Origin: Aquimonas sp041395245
GTDB taxonomy: Bacteria; Pseudomonadota; Gammaproteobacteria; Xanthomonadales; Xanthomonadaceae
Direction of reading: 5' to 3'
Assembly (NCBI GenBank): GCA_041395245.1
Contig: JAWLAY010000005.1
Coordinates: 294,219 to 358,218, forward strand
DNA: 64,000 nt
A program made the translations under genes and the position numbers. The notes beneath the pieces were generated by a model. It had not been told where the DNA came from, did not search any database, and was given only the letters and a program-made list of their open reading frames with translations. Positions 8,834-17,403 of the stretch are shown here, piece by piece; within the stretch, counting starts at the first letter, position 1; every line of letters begins with the position of its first letter.

Positions 8834-9853
8834 ATGAAGAAGCCTGTGACTGTCGCAATGGTCGGTGCCACCGGTGCCGTCGGTGAAACCCTGTTGGAAA
8901 TCCTCGGTGAGCGCGGATTTCCCATGAAGGACTTCATCCCGCTGGCCAGCGAGCGTTCGGCGGGCGACAGCGTCCGATGCGCGGGGCGCAGCTACACGGT
9001 TCGCAACTTGGCTGATTTTGATTTCAAGGGCGTGGACATCGCGTTTTTTTCGGCTGGCGGCAGCGTCAGTCGTGATCACGCACCGAGGGCGGCGGCAGCC
9101 GGTGCAGTGGTCATCGACAACACCTCGCACTTTCGCTACGACGATGACGTTCCCTTGGTGGTTTCCGAGGTGAACCCGGAAGCGATCCGGAACCGCCCGC
9201 GCGGCATCATCGCCAATCCGAATTGCTCGACCATGCAGATGTTGGTGGCACTGGCGCCGATCCATCGCGCCGTCGGCATCACGCGCATCAATGTCGCGAC
9301 TTACCAGTCGGTGTCGGGTGCGGGTCGCTCGGCGTTGGAAGAACTGGGCAAGCAGACCGCGGCCATGCTGGCCTTCCAATCGCCGGAATGCGTGCGCTTT
9401 CCGGTCCAGATCGCCTTCAACCTGATTCCGCATATCGATGACTTCCTGGACAACGGCTATACCAAGGAAGAGATGAAGCTGGTCTGGGAAACCCGCAAGA
9501 TTCTGGGTGATGATCGCATTGAGGTGAATCCGACCGCCGTTCGCGTACCGGTGTTCTACGGGCACGCGGAAGCGGTGCATATCGAGACCCGCGAAAAGCT
9601 CACCCTGGCGCACGCGCGGGAATTACTGTCCAAGGCGCCGGGCCTGCAGATCGTCGATGAGCGCCGCCCGGGTGGCTATCCGACACCGGTTACCCACGCC
9701 GCAGGCAAGGATCCAGTCAGTGTGGGACGCCTGCGCGAGGACATTTCCCATCCCTTGGGATTCAACTTCTGGATCGTTGCCGACAATATCCGCAAGGGGG
9801 CCGCGTTGAACGCCGTGCAGATCGCCGAATTGCTATTGGCCGAGGGCAACTGA
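8834..9853 (+). CDS. asd: aspartate-semialdehyde dehydrogenase
   Basis: Asd reduces aspartyl-phosphate to aspartate semialdehyde for Lys/DAP, Met and Thr synthesis. The 339-residue protein has the NADP-binding GATGAVGE motif, the catalytic cysteine Cys131 in NPNCSTMQ, and the substrate-binding GAGRSALEEL and GHAEAVHIE segments. The start at 8834 gives the standard MKKPVTVAMVGATG N terminus; the long in-frame upstream extension overlaps aroC and is not real. Asd directly upstream of fimV is typical of Pseudomonas and Xanthomonas relatives. Confidence 0.96.
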   Translation: MKKPVTVAMVGATGAVGETLLEILGERGFPMKDFIPLASERSAGDSVRCAGRSYTVRNLADFDFKGVDIAFFSAGGSVSRDHAPRAAAAGAVVIDNTSHFRYDDDVPLVVSEVNPEAIRNRPRGIIANPNCSTMQMLVALAPIHRAVGITRINVATYQSVSGAGRSALEELGKQTAAMLAFQSPECVRFPVQIAFNLIPHIDDFLDNGYTKEEMKLVWETRKILGDDRIEVNPTAVRVPVFYGHAEAVHIETREKLTLAHARELLSKAPGLQIVDERRPGGYPTPVTHAAGKDPVSVGRLREDISHPLGFNFWIVADNIRKGAALNAVQIAELLLAEGN

Positions 9854-9937
9854 AGTCGCATCGGCACGAGTCGCTGCTTATTTGTGATCCGGGCCACGCT
9901 TTGGAAGCGATTTTGCCGCTGCAAAACTTTGTGACTG

Positions 9938-9966
9938 TTGGTAAAAAGCCCAAGCTCACTTATAGT
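9938..9966 (+). promoter_or_regulatory. candidate sigma-70 promoter of fimV
   Basis: TTGGTA (9938-9943) and TATAGT (9961-9966) are separated by 17 bases, inside the 207-base gap between asd and fimV and about 95 bases ahead of the fimV ATG. The match is reasonable, but it is a prediction from spacing and consensus only. Confidence 0.45.
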
Positions 9967-10060
9967 TAGCTCAGCGATGTCATGTGGATTCTAGTTTCCG
10001 AGTCCCTGTGACGGCTTTCCGACCAAGCACACATCCGTTCAGGATGGGGGACAGTCTCAA

Positions 10061-12556
10061 ATGAGAAAGATGATTCGACTGCCGATGGCATTGGCGCTCG
10101 CCCTGGGAACCTCTCCCATCTTTGCGATGGGGTTCGGGCAGATCCAGGTCAAATCCAATCTGAACGAGCCTTTGCTGGCGGAGATCCCGATTCTCAGCGC
10201 CAGTGCGGCAGAAGTCGCCGAGTTGTCGGTGAAGCTGGCACCGCGCGAGGCCTTCGAGCGTATTGGCCTCGACCGACCGAACGCCGCCCTGTTGGATGAT
10301 CTGGTGTTTGAGGTTGTCGAAACCTCGGATGGTTCAGCGGTGGTGCGCATTCGCAGCAGTGGACGCATCAACGAGCCCTTCATTTCCTTGCTACTGGAAG
10401 CGGAATGGGCGCGCGGCAAGTTGCTGCGCGAATACACCATGCTGATTGATCCGCCGTTGATGGCGCGTGGCGCCCCGGCGCAGGTCATGCCGCTGGCGGA
10501 GGCACCCGTTGCGCCCGCCGAAGTTACCGAAACACCCTTGGACACGCCGCCGCCGATCACGGCCGCCGCTGCCAACACCGCGCCCGCGACGCCTTCGGTG
10601 CCTCGCTACGTGGCAGGCGAAAGCTATGGTCCAGTTGGCGATGGTCAGGCACTGTGGAACATCGCGCTGGAAACCCGACCGGATTCGGGTGTCGACGTCA
10701 ATCAAATGATGCTGGCCTTGCTTCGGGCCAATCCCGATGCCTTCATCAACGGCAATGTCAATCGATTGCGTAAAGGTGCGGTTCTGCGCATTCCGTCGCG
10801 AGATGACATCGTTTCAGTCAGTGCGGCACAGGCCGCCATGCAGGTTCGCGAACAGACCGGGGCTGCCTCGGTCAGCACAACGAGTACCGTCCAGCCCGCC
10901 GACAGTGCCGCGTCGATCACGGCAGATTCGCCGCCCGTCGAGCGCGCCGAGTCACGTCTGGCGCTGGTGCCGCCGAGTGGTAGCAACGAAGCGACCGGCG
11001 CCCAGTCGGGTGCCAGCAATGCCGGTGGCGGTGCTGAGTTGCGCGCGGAGCTCAGTCGTTCGAAGGAACAGGTGGAAACACTTGACCAGGAAAACAGCGA
11101 ATTGCGCTCGCGCGTTCAAGAGCTCGAGAAAATTCGCGAAGACAGCGAGCGTCTGCTGAGCATGCGTGATAGCGAGCTGCAGGCGCTTCAGCAGCGTTTG
11201 GCGGAGTTGGAAGCGCAGCGCGTCGAGGCGGCAAACGCGGCGAGCGGCGCGAGCAGTTCGACGGATGCAGCGTCAACGCCCCCCGCGTCTGAAGAGGCCA
11301 GCACCGTTTTGCCGGTGGATCCGCCCGTGACGGAACCCATTGCGACCGATGCGGCCGTCGCCACCGATGGCACTGCGACGGACGCGGACGTCACAACCGA
11401 CACAATGACCACAACCGACGACATGGATGAGCCGTTGGCCGATACCAGCGCCCAGACACCGACGGCGACGGAAAGCCCCGCGCAGCAACCCGCCGTGACG
11501 CCGAGCGCGGAAACGCCTACCGAGCCGGTCGCTCAGGCCTGGTATCAGAACTATGCCGTGCTCGGTGGCGGTGCCGCGGTGCTGCTTGCCCTGATTGCGC
11601 TGATTGCGCGTCGTAAACGCGGTGGTAGTGGCACCGCAGGCAATGCGTCTCGCCTGGACGTCAGTGCGCTGGGGCTGCCCGGCAACGAAAACGAGCAAGC
11701 GGCGGATTCGGATGATCTGATTTCCGATCGCGAGAATGAATTGCTGCAGCAGCTTGCCGAGCAACCCGACGACCTGACCCGGCATCTGGAGCTGGTTCGC
11801 TACTACTTCGAACGCGCGGATGCACAGCACTTCGAAGGTGCGGCCGAAGCGATGTACGCCCAGGTTTACGACTCGGAAGATCCGGCCTGGCAGGAGACGC
11901 TTGCCATGGGACGTGAGTTGTTGCCGGATCATCCGCTGTTCGTGGTGTATGGCGGCGCTTCACTGGTGTCAGCGTCGGAAGCGGACGACCATGTGGACGT
12001 GGTTGACAGCAGTGAGGTCAAGACCGCAGAAATTTCCTTCCCGGATGACTTTGCCGATGCCTCCGCACCGGCTGTCACTGCCCCCGCGTTCGAGGCTCCG
12101 TCCTTGCACGAGAACGATGCGACGTCGCCCCCCTCGTTCGATGCAGAATTGTCCTTGGCTGACGACGCGCATCTGGACTCGTTGTCTGCGGGTCTGGATT
12201 TCGATCAGGAAGCCCAGGAGTTCGGTGACCGTTTGCGCTCTGCCGAACTGACGGTCGGAACCATCGACCTGGCCGATGCCTCGCTGGATATGCCTGATTT
12301 CTCCCGCGACTCTCTGTCTATTGAGCCCACAACCAGCAGCCAGTCTGGTGACGCCGTCGACGCCGTCGATCAGTCCGATGATCTCGGTATCGACCTGGGT
12401 AATGAGGATGCCGCCGCCACCAAACTGGAACTGGCGCGTGCCTATCTGGACATGGGCGACGTGGAAGGTGCGCGTGGCATGCTTGAAGAAGTTACCGGTG
12501 AGGGTAGTCCGGCACAGCGAGCCGAGGCGCGCGGCTTGCTCGACAGCATTCGCTGA
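10061..12556 (+). CDS. fimV: FimV/HubP-family polar landmark protein
   Basis: FimV/HubP proteins are inner-membrane peptidoglycan-binding landmarks that organise the cell pole and support type IV pilus function. The 831-residue product has a signal sequence (about 1-23) and the conserved FimV N-terminal periplasmic domain (from GFGQIQVKSNLNEPLLAEIP). A LysM-type segment follows (about 185-245), then a coiled coil (about 324-390), a long acidic Ala/Thr/Pro-rich linker, one membrane helix (about 497-516) and an acidic cytoplasmic part. The last 50 residues form the FimV C-terminal TPR-like domain (KLELARAYLDMGDVEGARGML). It has its own likely promoter and is followed by a strong terminator. Confidence 0.92.
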   Translation: MRKMIRLPMALALALGTSPIFAMGFGQIQVKSNLNEPLLAEIPILSASAAEVAELSVKLAPREAFERIGLDRPNAALLDDLVFEVVETSDGSAVVRIRSSGRINEPFISLLLEAEWARGKLLREYTMLIDPPLMARGAPAQVMPLAEAPVAPAEVTETPLDTPPPITAAAANTAPATPSVPRYVAGESYGPVGDGQALWNIALETRPDSGVDVNQMMLALLRANPDAFINGNVNRLRKGAVLRIPSRDDIVSVSAAQAAMQVREQTGAASVSTTSTVQPADSAASITADSPPVERAESRLALVPPSGSNEATGAQSGASNAGGGAELRAELSRSKEQVETLDQENSELRSRVQELEKIREDSERLLSMRDSELQALQQRLAELEAQRVEAANAASGASSSTDAASTPPASEEASTVLPVDPPVTEPIATDAAVATDGTATDADVTTDTMTTTDDMDEPLADTSAQTPTATESPAQQPAVTPSAETPTEPVAQAWYQNYAVLGGGAAVLLALIALIARRKRGGSGTAGNASRLDVSALGLPGNENEQAADSDDLISDRENELLQQLAEQPDDLTRHLELVRYYFERADAQHFEGAAEAMYAQVYDSEDPAWQETLAMGRELLPDHPLFVVYGGASLVSASEADDHVDVVDSSEVKTAEISFPDDFADASAPAVTAPAFEAPSLHENDATSPPSFDAELSLADDAHLDSLSAGLDFDQEAQEFGDRLRSAELTVGTIDLADASLDMPDFSRDSLSIEPTTSSQSGDAVDAVDQSDDLGIDLGNEDAAATKLELARAYLDMGDVEGARGMLEEVTGEGSPAQRAEARGLLDSIR

Positions 12557-12577
12557 CACCACACTTGGCTTGGCTGA

Positions 12578-12607
12578 CAAAGGGCGCCGATGGCGCCCTT
12601 TGTTTTT
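12578..12607 (+). terminator. rho-independent terminator after fimV
   Basis: A perfect 11-bp stem (CAAAGGGCGCC, 12578-12588; GGCGCCCTTTG, 12592-12602) with a GAT loop is followed by five Ts. It separates fimV from truA. Confidence 0.92.
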
Positions 12608-12665
12608 GAACGGCGCACCCTGTTGTGCTGCCGGTTGTCCGACCACTTGAGAGGAAGTCCGGAGC

Positions 12666-13505
12666 ATGCGTTTTGCGGCGGGTGTTGAATACGACGGCAG
12701 CGGGTTTCTTGGATGGCAGCGGTTGCCGCATGGCGAAACCGTGCAGGGCGCCGTCGAGCGTGCCCTGAGCAAAGTGGCCGATGCGCCGGTCAGCGTCACC
12801 TGTTCCGGACGGACCGACAGTGGTGTGCACGCGCGTTGTCAGGTGATCCATTTCGATATCGATGTGGAGCGGAGTCCACGCGCCTTGTTGCTGGGTGGCA
12901 ATTCCAATCTGCCGGATGCTGTGGCCCTGCGTTGGGTGCAGCCGGTAGAAGCCAGTTTTCACGCCCGATTTGCCGCCCGTGCGCGGCGCTATCGCTATCA
13001 CATCCTCAATCGTCTGGCTCGCCCTGCGCTGGACCGCCTTCAGTACAGTTGGGTTCGCGAGACGCTCGATGTCGACAGCATGCATGCTGCCGCGCAGCAC
13101 CTGGTTGGCGAGCATGACTTCACCGCATTTCGAACCCTTGCCTGCCAGGCACCCAATCCCTTTCGCACGCTGCACAGTCTGTCCGTCGCGCGCGACGCGG
13201 ATCGCGTGATCATCGACGTCCAGGCGAATGCATTCCTGCACCACATGGTTCGCAACATCGTCGGCAGCCTCATCCCGGTCGGGCGTGGTGAGCGACAACC
13301 GGCGTGGCTGGCTGAACTGCTTCGCGGGCGTGATCGCGCGGTGGCGGGTCCGACCGCGCCAGCGCAGGGACTGGTGTTTCTTGGGCCGTTGTATCCGCGT
13401 TGGTTTCACCTGCCGGAGGAAGTCAGCTTTTCCTTGCAGGCTTCGGAGGAATTGGCCTCTACACCTGCATTAGACGCCGATGATGGAGACGATGCGGCAG
13501 AATGA
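12666..13505 (+). CDS. truA: tRNA pseudouridine(38-40) synthase
   Basis: TruA isomerises uridines 38-40 in the anticodon arm of many tRNAs. The 279-residue protein has the catalytic Asp51 in CSGRTDSGVHA, the FHARFAARARRYRY segment and the C-terminal NAFLHHMVRNIVGSL motif. It carries about 15-20 extra residues at the C terminus (ASEELASTPALDADDGDDAAE region, low complexity and acidic) compared with E. coli TruA. Its 3' end overlaps the start region of trpF by up to 26 bases, indicating a compact truA-trpFBA operon. Confidence 0.95.
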   Translation: MRFAAGVEYDGSGFLGWQRLPHGETVQGAVERALSKVADAPVSVTCSGRTDSGVHARCQVIHFDIDVERSPRALLLGGNSNLPDAVALRWVQPVEASFHARFAARARRYRYHILNRLARPALDRLQYSWVRETLDVDSMHAAAQHLVGEHDFTAFRTLACQAPNPFRTLHSLSVARDADRVIIDVQANAFLHHMVRNIVGSLIPVGRGERQPAWLAELLRGRDRAVAGPTAPAQGLVFLGPLYPRWFHLPEEVSFSLQASEELASTPALDADDGDDAAE

Positions 13506-14163
13506 GACGGTGAACATCGACTCGCCGACGCGCACCCACATCAAGTTTTGCGGCATGACGCGGGTCGACGACGTGCGCCTTGCGCAGGATCTGGGTGTCG
13601 ATGCCATCGGAATGATTTTTGCGCCGAAAAGTCCGCGCTGTATCGATCTGACGCAGGCGCTGCGACTGCGCGAGAGCCTGTCTGCAGGCCTGCCGATGCC
13701 GCGTGTCGTTGCTCTGGTGGTCGATGCCGATGCGGCGCAGCTTGCGGAACTGGCAAGTGTTCTCAAGCCCGATCTGATCCAGTTTCATGGCAGTGAGTCA
13801 GCCCCGTTCTGCGAGCACGCTGAGTTGGCCTACCTACGAGCGGTGCCGATGCGTGGCATGACGAATCTCGCCGCGTGGTTGTCGGACTATCCGCATGCGG
13901 TGGGATTCGTGTTCGACAGTCATGCGCCGGGCGGCAGCGGTGGGTCAGGGCAGGTGTTCGACTGGGATCAACTGCCGCAGGATCGAAGCAAGGTCTGGCT
14001 TGCCGGTGGTCTGAGCCCCGACAATGTCGGTATGGCGGTGCGTCGGGTGCGCCCATGCGCCGTCGATGTGTCCAGTGGAATTGAGAGTGCTCCGGGCATC
14101 AAATGCGCGGAGAAAATGCAGCGTTTCGTGGAAGAGGTCAGACGCGCCGATGTCGCAGCTTGA
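13480..14163 (+). CDS. trpF: phosphoribosylanthranilate isomerase
   Basis: TrpF catalyses the Amadori rearrangement of N-(5-phosphoribosyl)anthranilate in tryptophan synthesis. The TIM-barrel protein (up to 227 residues) begins its fold at HIKFCGMTRVDD, with the catalytic cysteine in KFCGMTR. It also has DAIGMIFAPKSPR, the LIQFHGSE strand and the phosphate-binding LAGGLSPDNV and DVSSGIES motifs. Start choice is uncertain: ATG codons at 13480, 13483 and 13492 and a GTG at 13510 are in frame, and none has a strong ribosome-binding site. The gene overlaps truA upstream and trpB downstream (14 bases), so translation is probably coupled. Confidence 0.94.
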   Translation: MMETMRQNETVNIDSPTRTHIKFCGMTRVDDVRLAQDLGVDAIGMIFAPKSPRCIDLTQALRLRESLSAGLPMPRVVALVVDADAAQLAELASVLKPDLIQFHGSESAPFCEHAELAYLRAVPMRGMTNLAAWLSDYPHAVGFVFDSHAPGGSGGSGQVFDWDQLPQDRSKVWLAGGLSPDNVGMAVRRVRPCAVDVSSGIESAPGIKCAEKMQRFVEEVRRADVAA

Positions 14164-15367
14164 AGTCAGTGATTTTTACCAGTACCCCGATGCTCGCGGG
14201 CACTTTGGTCAGTTTGGCGGCAGCTTCGTTGCCGAGACCCTGATCGAGCCGCTACGCGAGCTTGCGGACGCCTACGACCACTACCGGAACGATCCGGAGT
14301 TTCTCGCCGAGCTGGCCTACGACCTCAAGCACTACGTTGGGCGTCCGTCGCCCATCTATGCCGCCGAGCGTTTGTCGAAACATGTGGGCGGAGCGCAGAT
14401 TCTGCTCAAGCGCGAAGACCTCAATCACACCGGTGCGCACAAGATCAACAACACCATCGGCCAGGCGATGCTGGCCAAGCGCATGGGCAAGACCCGAATC
14501 ATTGCCGAGACCGGCGCGGGTCAACACGGCGTCGCCTCGGCGACGGTGGCCGCGCGTCTGGGACTGGAGTGCGTCGTCTACATGGGCGAGACCGACATCG
14601 AGCGTCAGGCGATCAACGTCTTCCGCATGAAGCTGCTCGGTGCCAAGGTGGTCGCTGTCAGCTCCGGCTCGAAAACCCTCAAGGACGCGCTCAACGAGGC
14701 AATGCGCGATTGGGTCAGCAATGTGCACGACACGTTCTACATCATCGGTACGGTAGCTGGACCCAGCCCGTATCCGCGCATGGTGCGTGATTTCAATGCG
14801 GTGGTTGGCCAGGAGGCGAGGGCGCAGATGCTGGAACAGTATGGCCGCCTTCCCGACGCGCTGACCGCGTGCGTGGGCGGCGGCAGCAATGCCATCGGTC
14901 TGTTTCATGCGTTCCTCAATGACCGTGAGGTCGCCATCTACGGTGCCGAAGCGGCGGGTGACGGCATCGAAACTGGCCGTCACGCGGCCTCGCTGGCTGC
15001 TGGGCGCCCTGGCGTACTGCACGGCAATCGCACCTATCTGCTGTGCGATGACGATGGCCAGATCATCGAAACCCATTCGATTTCGGCAGGACTGGATTAT
15101 CCGGGCGTCGGCCCCGAGCATGCGTTCCTGAAAGACAGTGGTCGTGCCATCTACGAAGGTGTGACTGACGCCGAGGCGATGGAGGCGTTCCATCTGCTGG
15201 CGCGCACCGAAGGCATTCTGGCCGCACTAGAATCCAGTCATGCCGTCGCCATGGCCATCAAGCAGGCGCAGCGCATGCCGAAAGACGCAATGATCCTGTG
15301 CAATCTGTCCGGACGTGGCGACAAGGACATTTACACCATCGCCCGGCGCGAAGGTATTTCGCTTTGA
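14150..15367 (+). CDS. trpB: tryptophan synthase beta subunit
   Basis: TrpB condenses indole with serine using pyridoxal phosphate, in a complex with TrpA. The 405-residue product has the PLP lysine Lys98 in HTGAHKINNT, the ETGAGQHGVA segment and the phosphate-binding GGGSNAIG loop. The start at 14150 (MSQLEVSDFYQYPD) lies inside the end of trpF, an overlap of 14 bases; the longer in-frame version would overlap trpF by 140 bases and is rejected. trpF-trpB-trpA without trpEGDC nearby is the usual xanthomonad split of the pathway. Confidence 0.97.
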   Translation: MSQLEVSDFYQYPDARGHFGQFGGSFVAETLIEPLRELADAYDHYRNDPEFLAELAYDLKHYVGRPSPIYAAERLSKHVGGAQILLKREDLNHTGAHKINNTIGQAMLAKRMGKTRIIAETGAGQHGVASATVAARLGLECVVYMGETDIERQAINVFRMKLLGAKVVAVSSGSKTLKDALNEAMRDWVSNVHDTFYIIGTVAGPSPYPRMVRDFNAVVGQEARAQMLEQYGRLPDALTACVGGGSNAIGLFHAFLNDREVAIYGAEAAGDGIETGRHAASLAAGRPGVLHGNRTYLLCDDDGQIIETHSISAGLDYPGVGPEHAFLKDSGRAIYEGVTDAEAMEAFHLLARTEGILAALESSHAVAMAIKQAQRMPKDAMILCNLSGRGDKDIYTIARREGISL

Positions 15368-15412
15368 TGCAACATCGCAGCGCGCCGCGCGCCTGCCTCT
15401 GGAAAATCGGAT

Positions 15413-16219
15413 ATGCACACACGAATTGATCGTTGTCTCGACTCGCTGGCGGCCTTGCACCGTGCTGCCTTGATCCCCTTCATTACCGCGGGTGATCCCT
15501 CCGTTGAGTCGACCGTGCCGGTGATGCATGCATTGGTTGCTGCAGGTGCGGACATCATCGAATTGGGCGTGCCGTTTTCCGATCCGATGGCGGATGGCCC
15601 AGTCATTCAGCAGAGCAGCGAGCGCGCGCTGGCGCGCAAAGTCGGGCTGCGAACCGTGCTGGGTATGGTCAAGACGTTTCGCGAGTCCGACGACCGCACG
15701 CCCGTCGTGCTGATGGGTTACCTCAATCCCGTCGAAATGTTCGGCCTTGATCGATTTGCCGAAGCCGCGGCGCAGGCCGGTGTGGATGGCGTGCTGCTGG
15801 TGGATTGTCCGCCCGAGGAGTCGGCGCCGGTGCGCGCGGCCTTGAACGCACAACAGCTCGCACTGGTGCCTCTGGCCGCGCCGACCAGCACCGGTGACCG
15901 TCTGAAGCAACTGGCTGACGGCGCACAGGGATATCTGTATTACGTGTCGTTTGCGGGGGTTACCGGCGCTGGAAAGCTAGATCTGGCCGATGTGCAAACC
16001 CGCGTCGCCGCGATTCGCAGTGTTTCGTCCTCACGGATCGCCGTTGGCTTCGGCGTTCGCGATGCCGACAGCGCGAAACGAATTGCGGATTTCGCGGACG
16101 CCGTCGTCATTGGCAGCGCCTTGGTCAGCACCTTGGCCAGCGCTGAATCACCGGACATCGCCTGCGAGCGCGCCGCCAGCTTTCTTCGTCCGATCGCCGA
16201 GGCCTTGCGAAAGGCCTGA
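15413..16219 (+). CDS. trpA: tryptophan synthase alpha subunit
   Basis: TrpA cleaves indole-3-glycerol phosphate and channels indole to TrpB. The 268-residue TIM barrel has the catalytic Glu50 in DIIELGVPFSDP and Asp61 in MADGP, the VDCPPEE segment, and the phosphate-binding GVRDADSA and IGSALV motifs. It starts 45 bases after trpB and is the last gene of the truA-trpFBA run. Just downstream lies a 165-bp inverted-repeat element rather than a classic terminator. Confidence 0.97.
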   Translation: MHTRIDRCLDSLAALHRAALIPFITAGDPSVESTVPVMHALVAAGADIIELGVPFSDPMADGPVIQQSSERALARKVGLRTVLGMVKTFRESDDRTPVVLMGYLNPVEMFGLDRFAEAAAQAGVDGVLLVDCPPEESAPVRAALNAQQLALVPLAAPTSTGDRLKQLADGAQGYLYYVSFAGVTGAGKLDLADVQTRVAAIRSVSSSRIAVGFGVRDADSAKRIADFADAVVIGSALVSTLASAESPDIACERAASFLRPIAEALRKA

Positions 16220-16272
16220 GTCCAGTTTGGTGTTGCGCGCCAGCCGGTGCGGATTCTCGCCACGTTTCGCCT

Positions 16273-16437
16273 AGGAGCCTGTCGGACTTGAAGAATCGAA
16301 GCGAAAATTCGGCTGGGCGAGGACAGTTTTTGCCGGTTTCGCTGGGCAATAGTTGAACTATTGCCCAAGGAAGCGGCGAATAATGGACCGCCCAGACGGA
16401 TTTGCAGCCGATTCCCTTTCAAGTCCGACAGGCTCCT
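16273..16437. mobile_element. 165-bp MITE-like element, copy 1
   Basis: The element has terminal inverted repeats of at least 20 bp (AGGAGCCTGTCGGACTTGAA at 16273 and its exact complement ending at 16437). Including flanking CT/AG the palindrome is 22 bp and the ends read CTAG. A second copy of identical length lies at 35584-35748 with 10 mismatches and no indels by my count. An internal near-perfect palindrome around 16345 (GGGCAATAGTT, G, AACTATTGCCC) could form a hairpin. It encodes no plausible protein and is too short for a transposase, so a non-autonomous transposable or REP-type element is the best reading. It sits between trpA and moxR. Confidence 0.85.
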
Positions 16438-16551
16438 AGCGAAGCACAACGCGGACGCGGCCTAGTCGCGTTCGAGCGGGATGCCGTTCCTCATCCTTTG
16501 CGCACAGTCATGCGCTAGCCTTGCCGTTCCCACCGCCACCGAAGCACGCCG

Positions 16552-17397
16552 ATGAAGTTCCAGGGTACCGAGCGCTATGTCGCCACCGAGGCATTGATGT
16601 TGGCGGTGAACGCCGCGATCACCTTGCAGCGACCTCTACTGATCAAAGGTGAGCCGGGCACCGGCAAGACCATGCTGGCGGAAGAAGTCGCCGAGGCGAT
16701 GGGAGTGCCCTTGCTGGCCTGGCATGTGAAGTCGACCACCAAGGCGCAGCAGGGCTTGTACGAGTACGACGCGGTGAGCCGACTGCGCGACTCGCAGCTC
16801 GGCGACCCGCGCGTTCACGATGTGCGGCACTACATCCGGCGCGGCAAGTTGTGGGAAGCGTTCGAGCAGGATCAACGTGTGGTGCTGCTGATCGACGAAA
16901 TCGACAAGGCGGACATCGAGTTTCCCAACGATCTGCTGCAGGAACTCGACCACATGGAGTTCCACGTCTACGAAACCGGCGATACGGTGCGTGCGCGGCA
17001 TCGGCCGATCATCATCATCACCTCCAACAACGAGAAGGAACTGCCGGATGCCTTCCTGCGCCGCTGCTTCTTTCACTACATCGCCTTTCCGGATCGCCCG
17101 ACGCTGGAGCAAATCGTCGCCGTGCACTTTCCGGAGATCGAAAATCAGATGGTCCAACGCGCGCTGGATGCCTTTTTCGAACTGCGCGACGTGCCTGGCC
17201 TGAAGAAGAAGCCTTCGACCTCCGAACTCATCGACTGGCTGAAGCTGCTTCTGGCAGATCGAATCCCGGCCGTGGCGCTGCATAACCCCGATGCCAGCAA
17301 GGCGATTCCGCCTCTGTATGGTGCCTTGATCAAGAACGAGCAGGACGTGCAGTTGCTGGAGCGACTGGCCTTCCTGCATCGTCGCCAGCAGCGCTGA
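16552..17397 (+). CDS. MoxR-family AAA+ ATPase
   Basis: MoxR ATPases are chaperone-like AAA+ proteins that work with a von Willebrand factor A partner to activate or load metals into target complexes. This 281-residue protein has Walker A GEPGTGKT (33-40), Walker B LLIDEIDKAD (about 112-121), a sensor-1 asparagine in ITSNNEKELPD, and an arginine-finger region FLRRCFF. The next gene, 6 bases downstream, encodes the VWA partner, so the pair is one operon. The specific client is unknown; related pairs include CoxD/CoxE of carbon monoxide dehydrogenase maturation, but no cox genes are present. Confidence 0.9.
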   Translation: MKFQGTERYVATEALMLAVNAAITLQRPLLIKGEPGTGKTMLAEEVAEAMGVPLLAWHVKSTTKAQQGLYEYDAVSRLRDSQLGDPRVHDVRHYIRRGKLWEAFEQDQRVVLLIDEIDKADIEFPNDLLQELDHMEFHVYETGDTVRARHRPIIIITSNNEKELPDAFLRRCFFHYIAFPDRPTLEQIVAVHFPEIENQMVQRALDAFFELRDVPGLKKKPSTSELIDWLKLLLADRIPAVALHNPDASKAIPPLYGALIKNEQDVQLLERLAFLHRRQQR

Positions 17398-17403
17398 CCC
17401 AAC

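Noticed and set aside
13480..13510. A small upstream tryptophan leader peptide ahead of trpF
   Set aside because: The region is the end of truA; there is no short Trp-rich frame and no attenuator hairpin.
16271..16439. The MITE as a rho-independent terminator of trpA
   Set aside because: The end-to-end stem is too far apart and has no T run. A second copy elsewhere shows that it is a repeat element, although it may still affect the transcript end.
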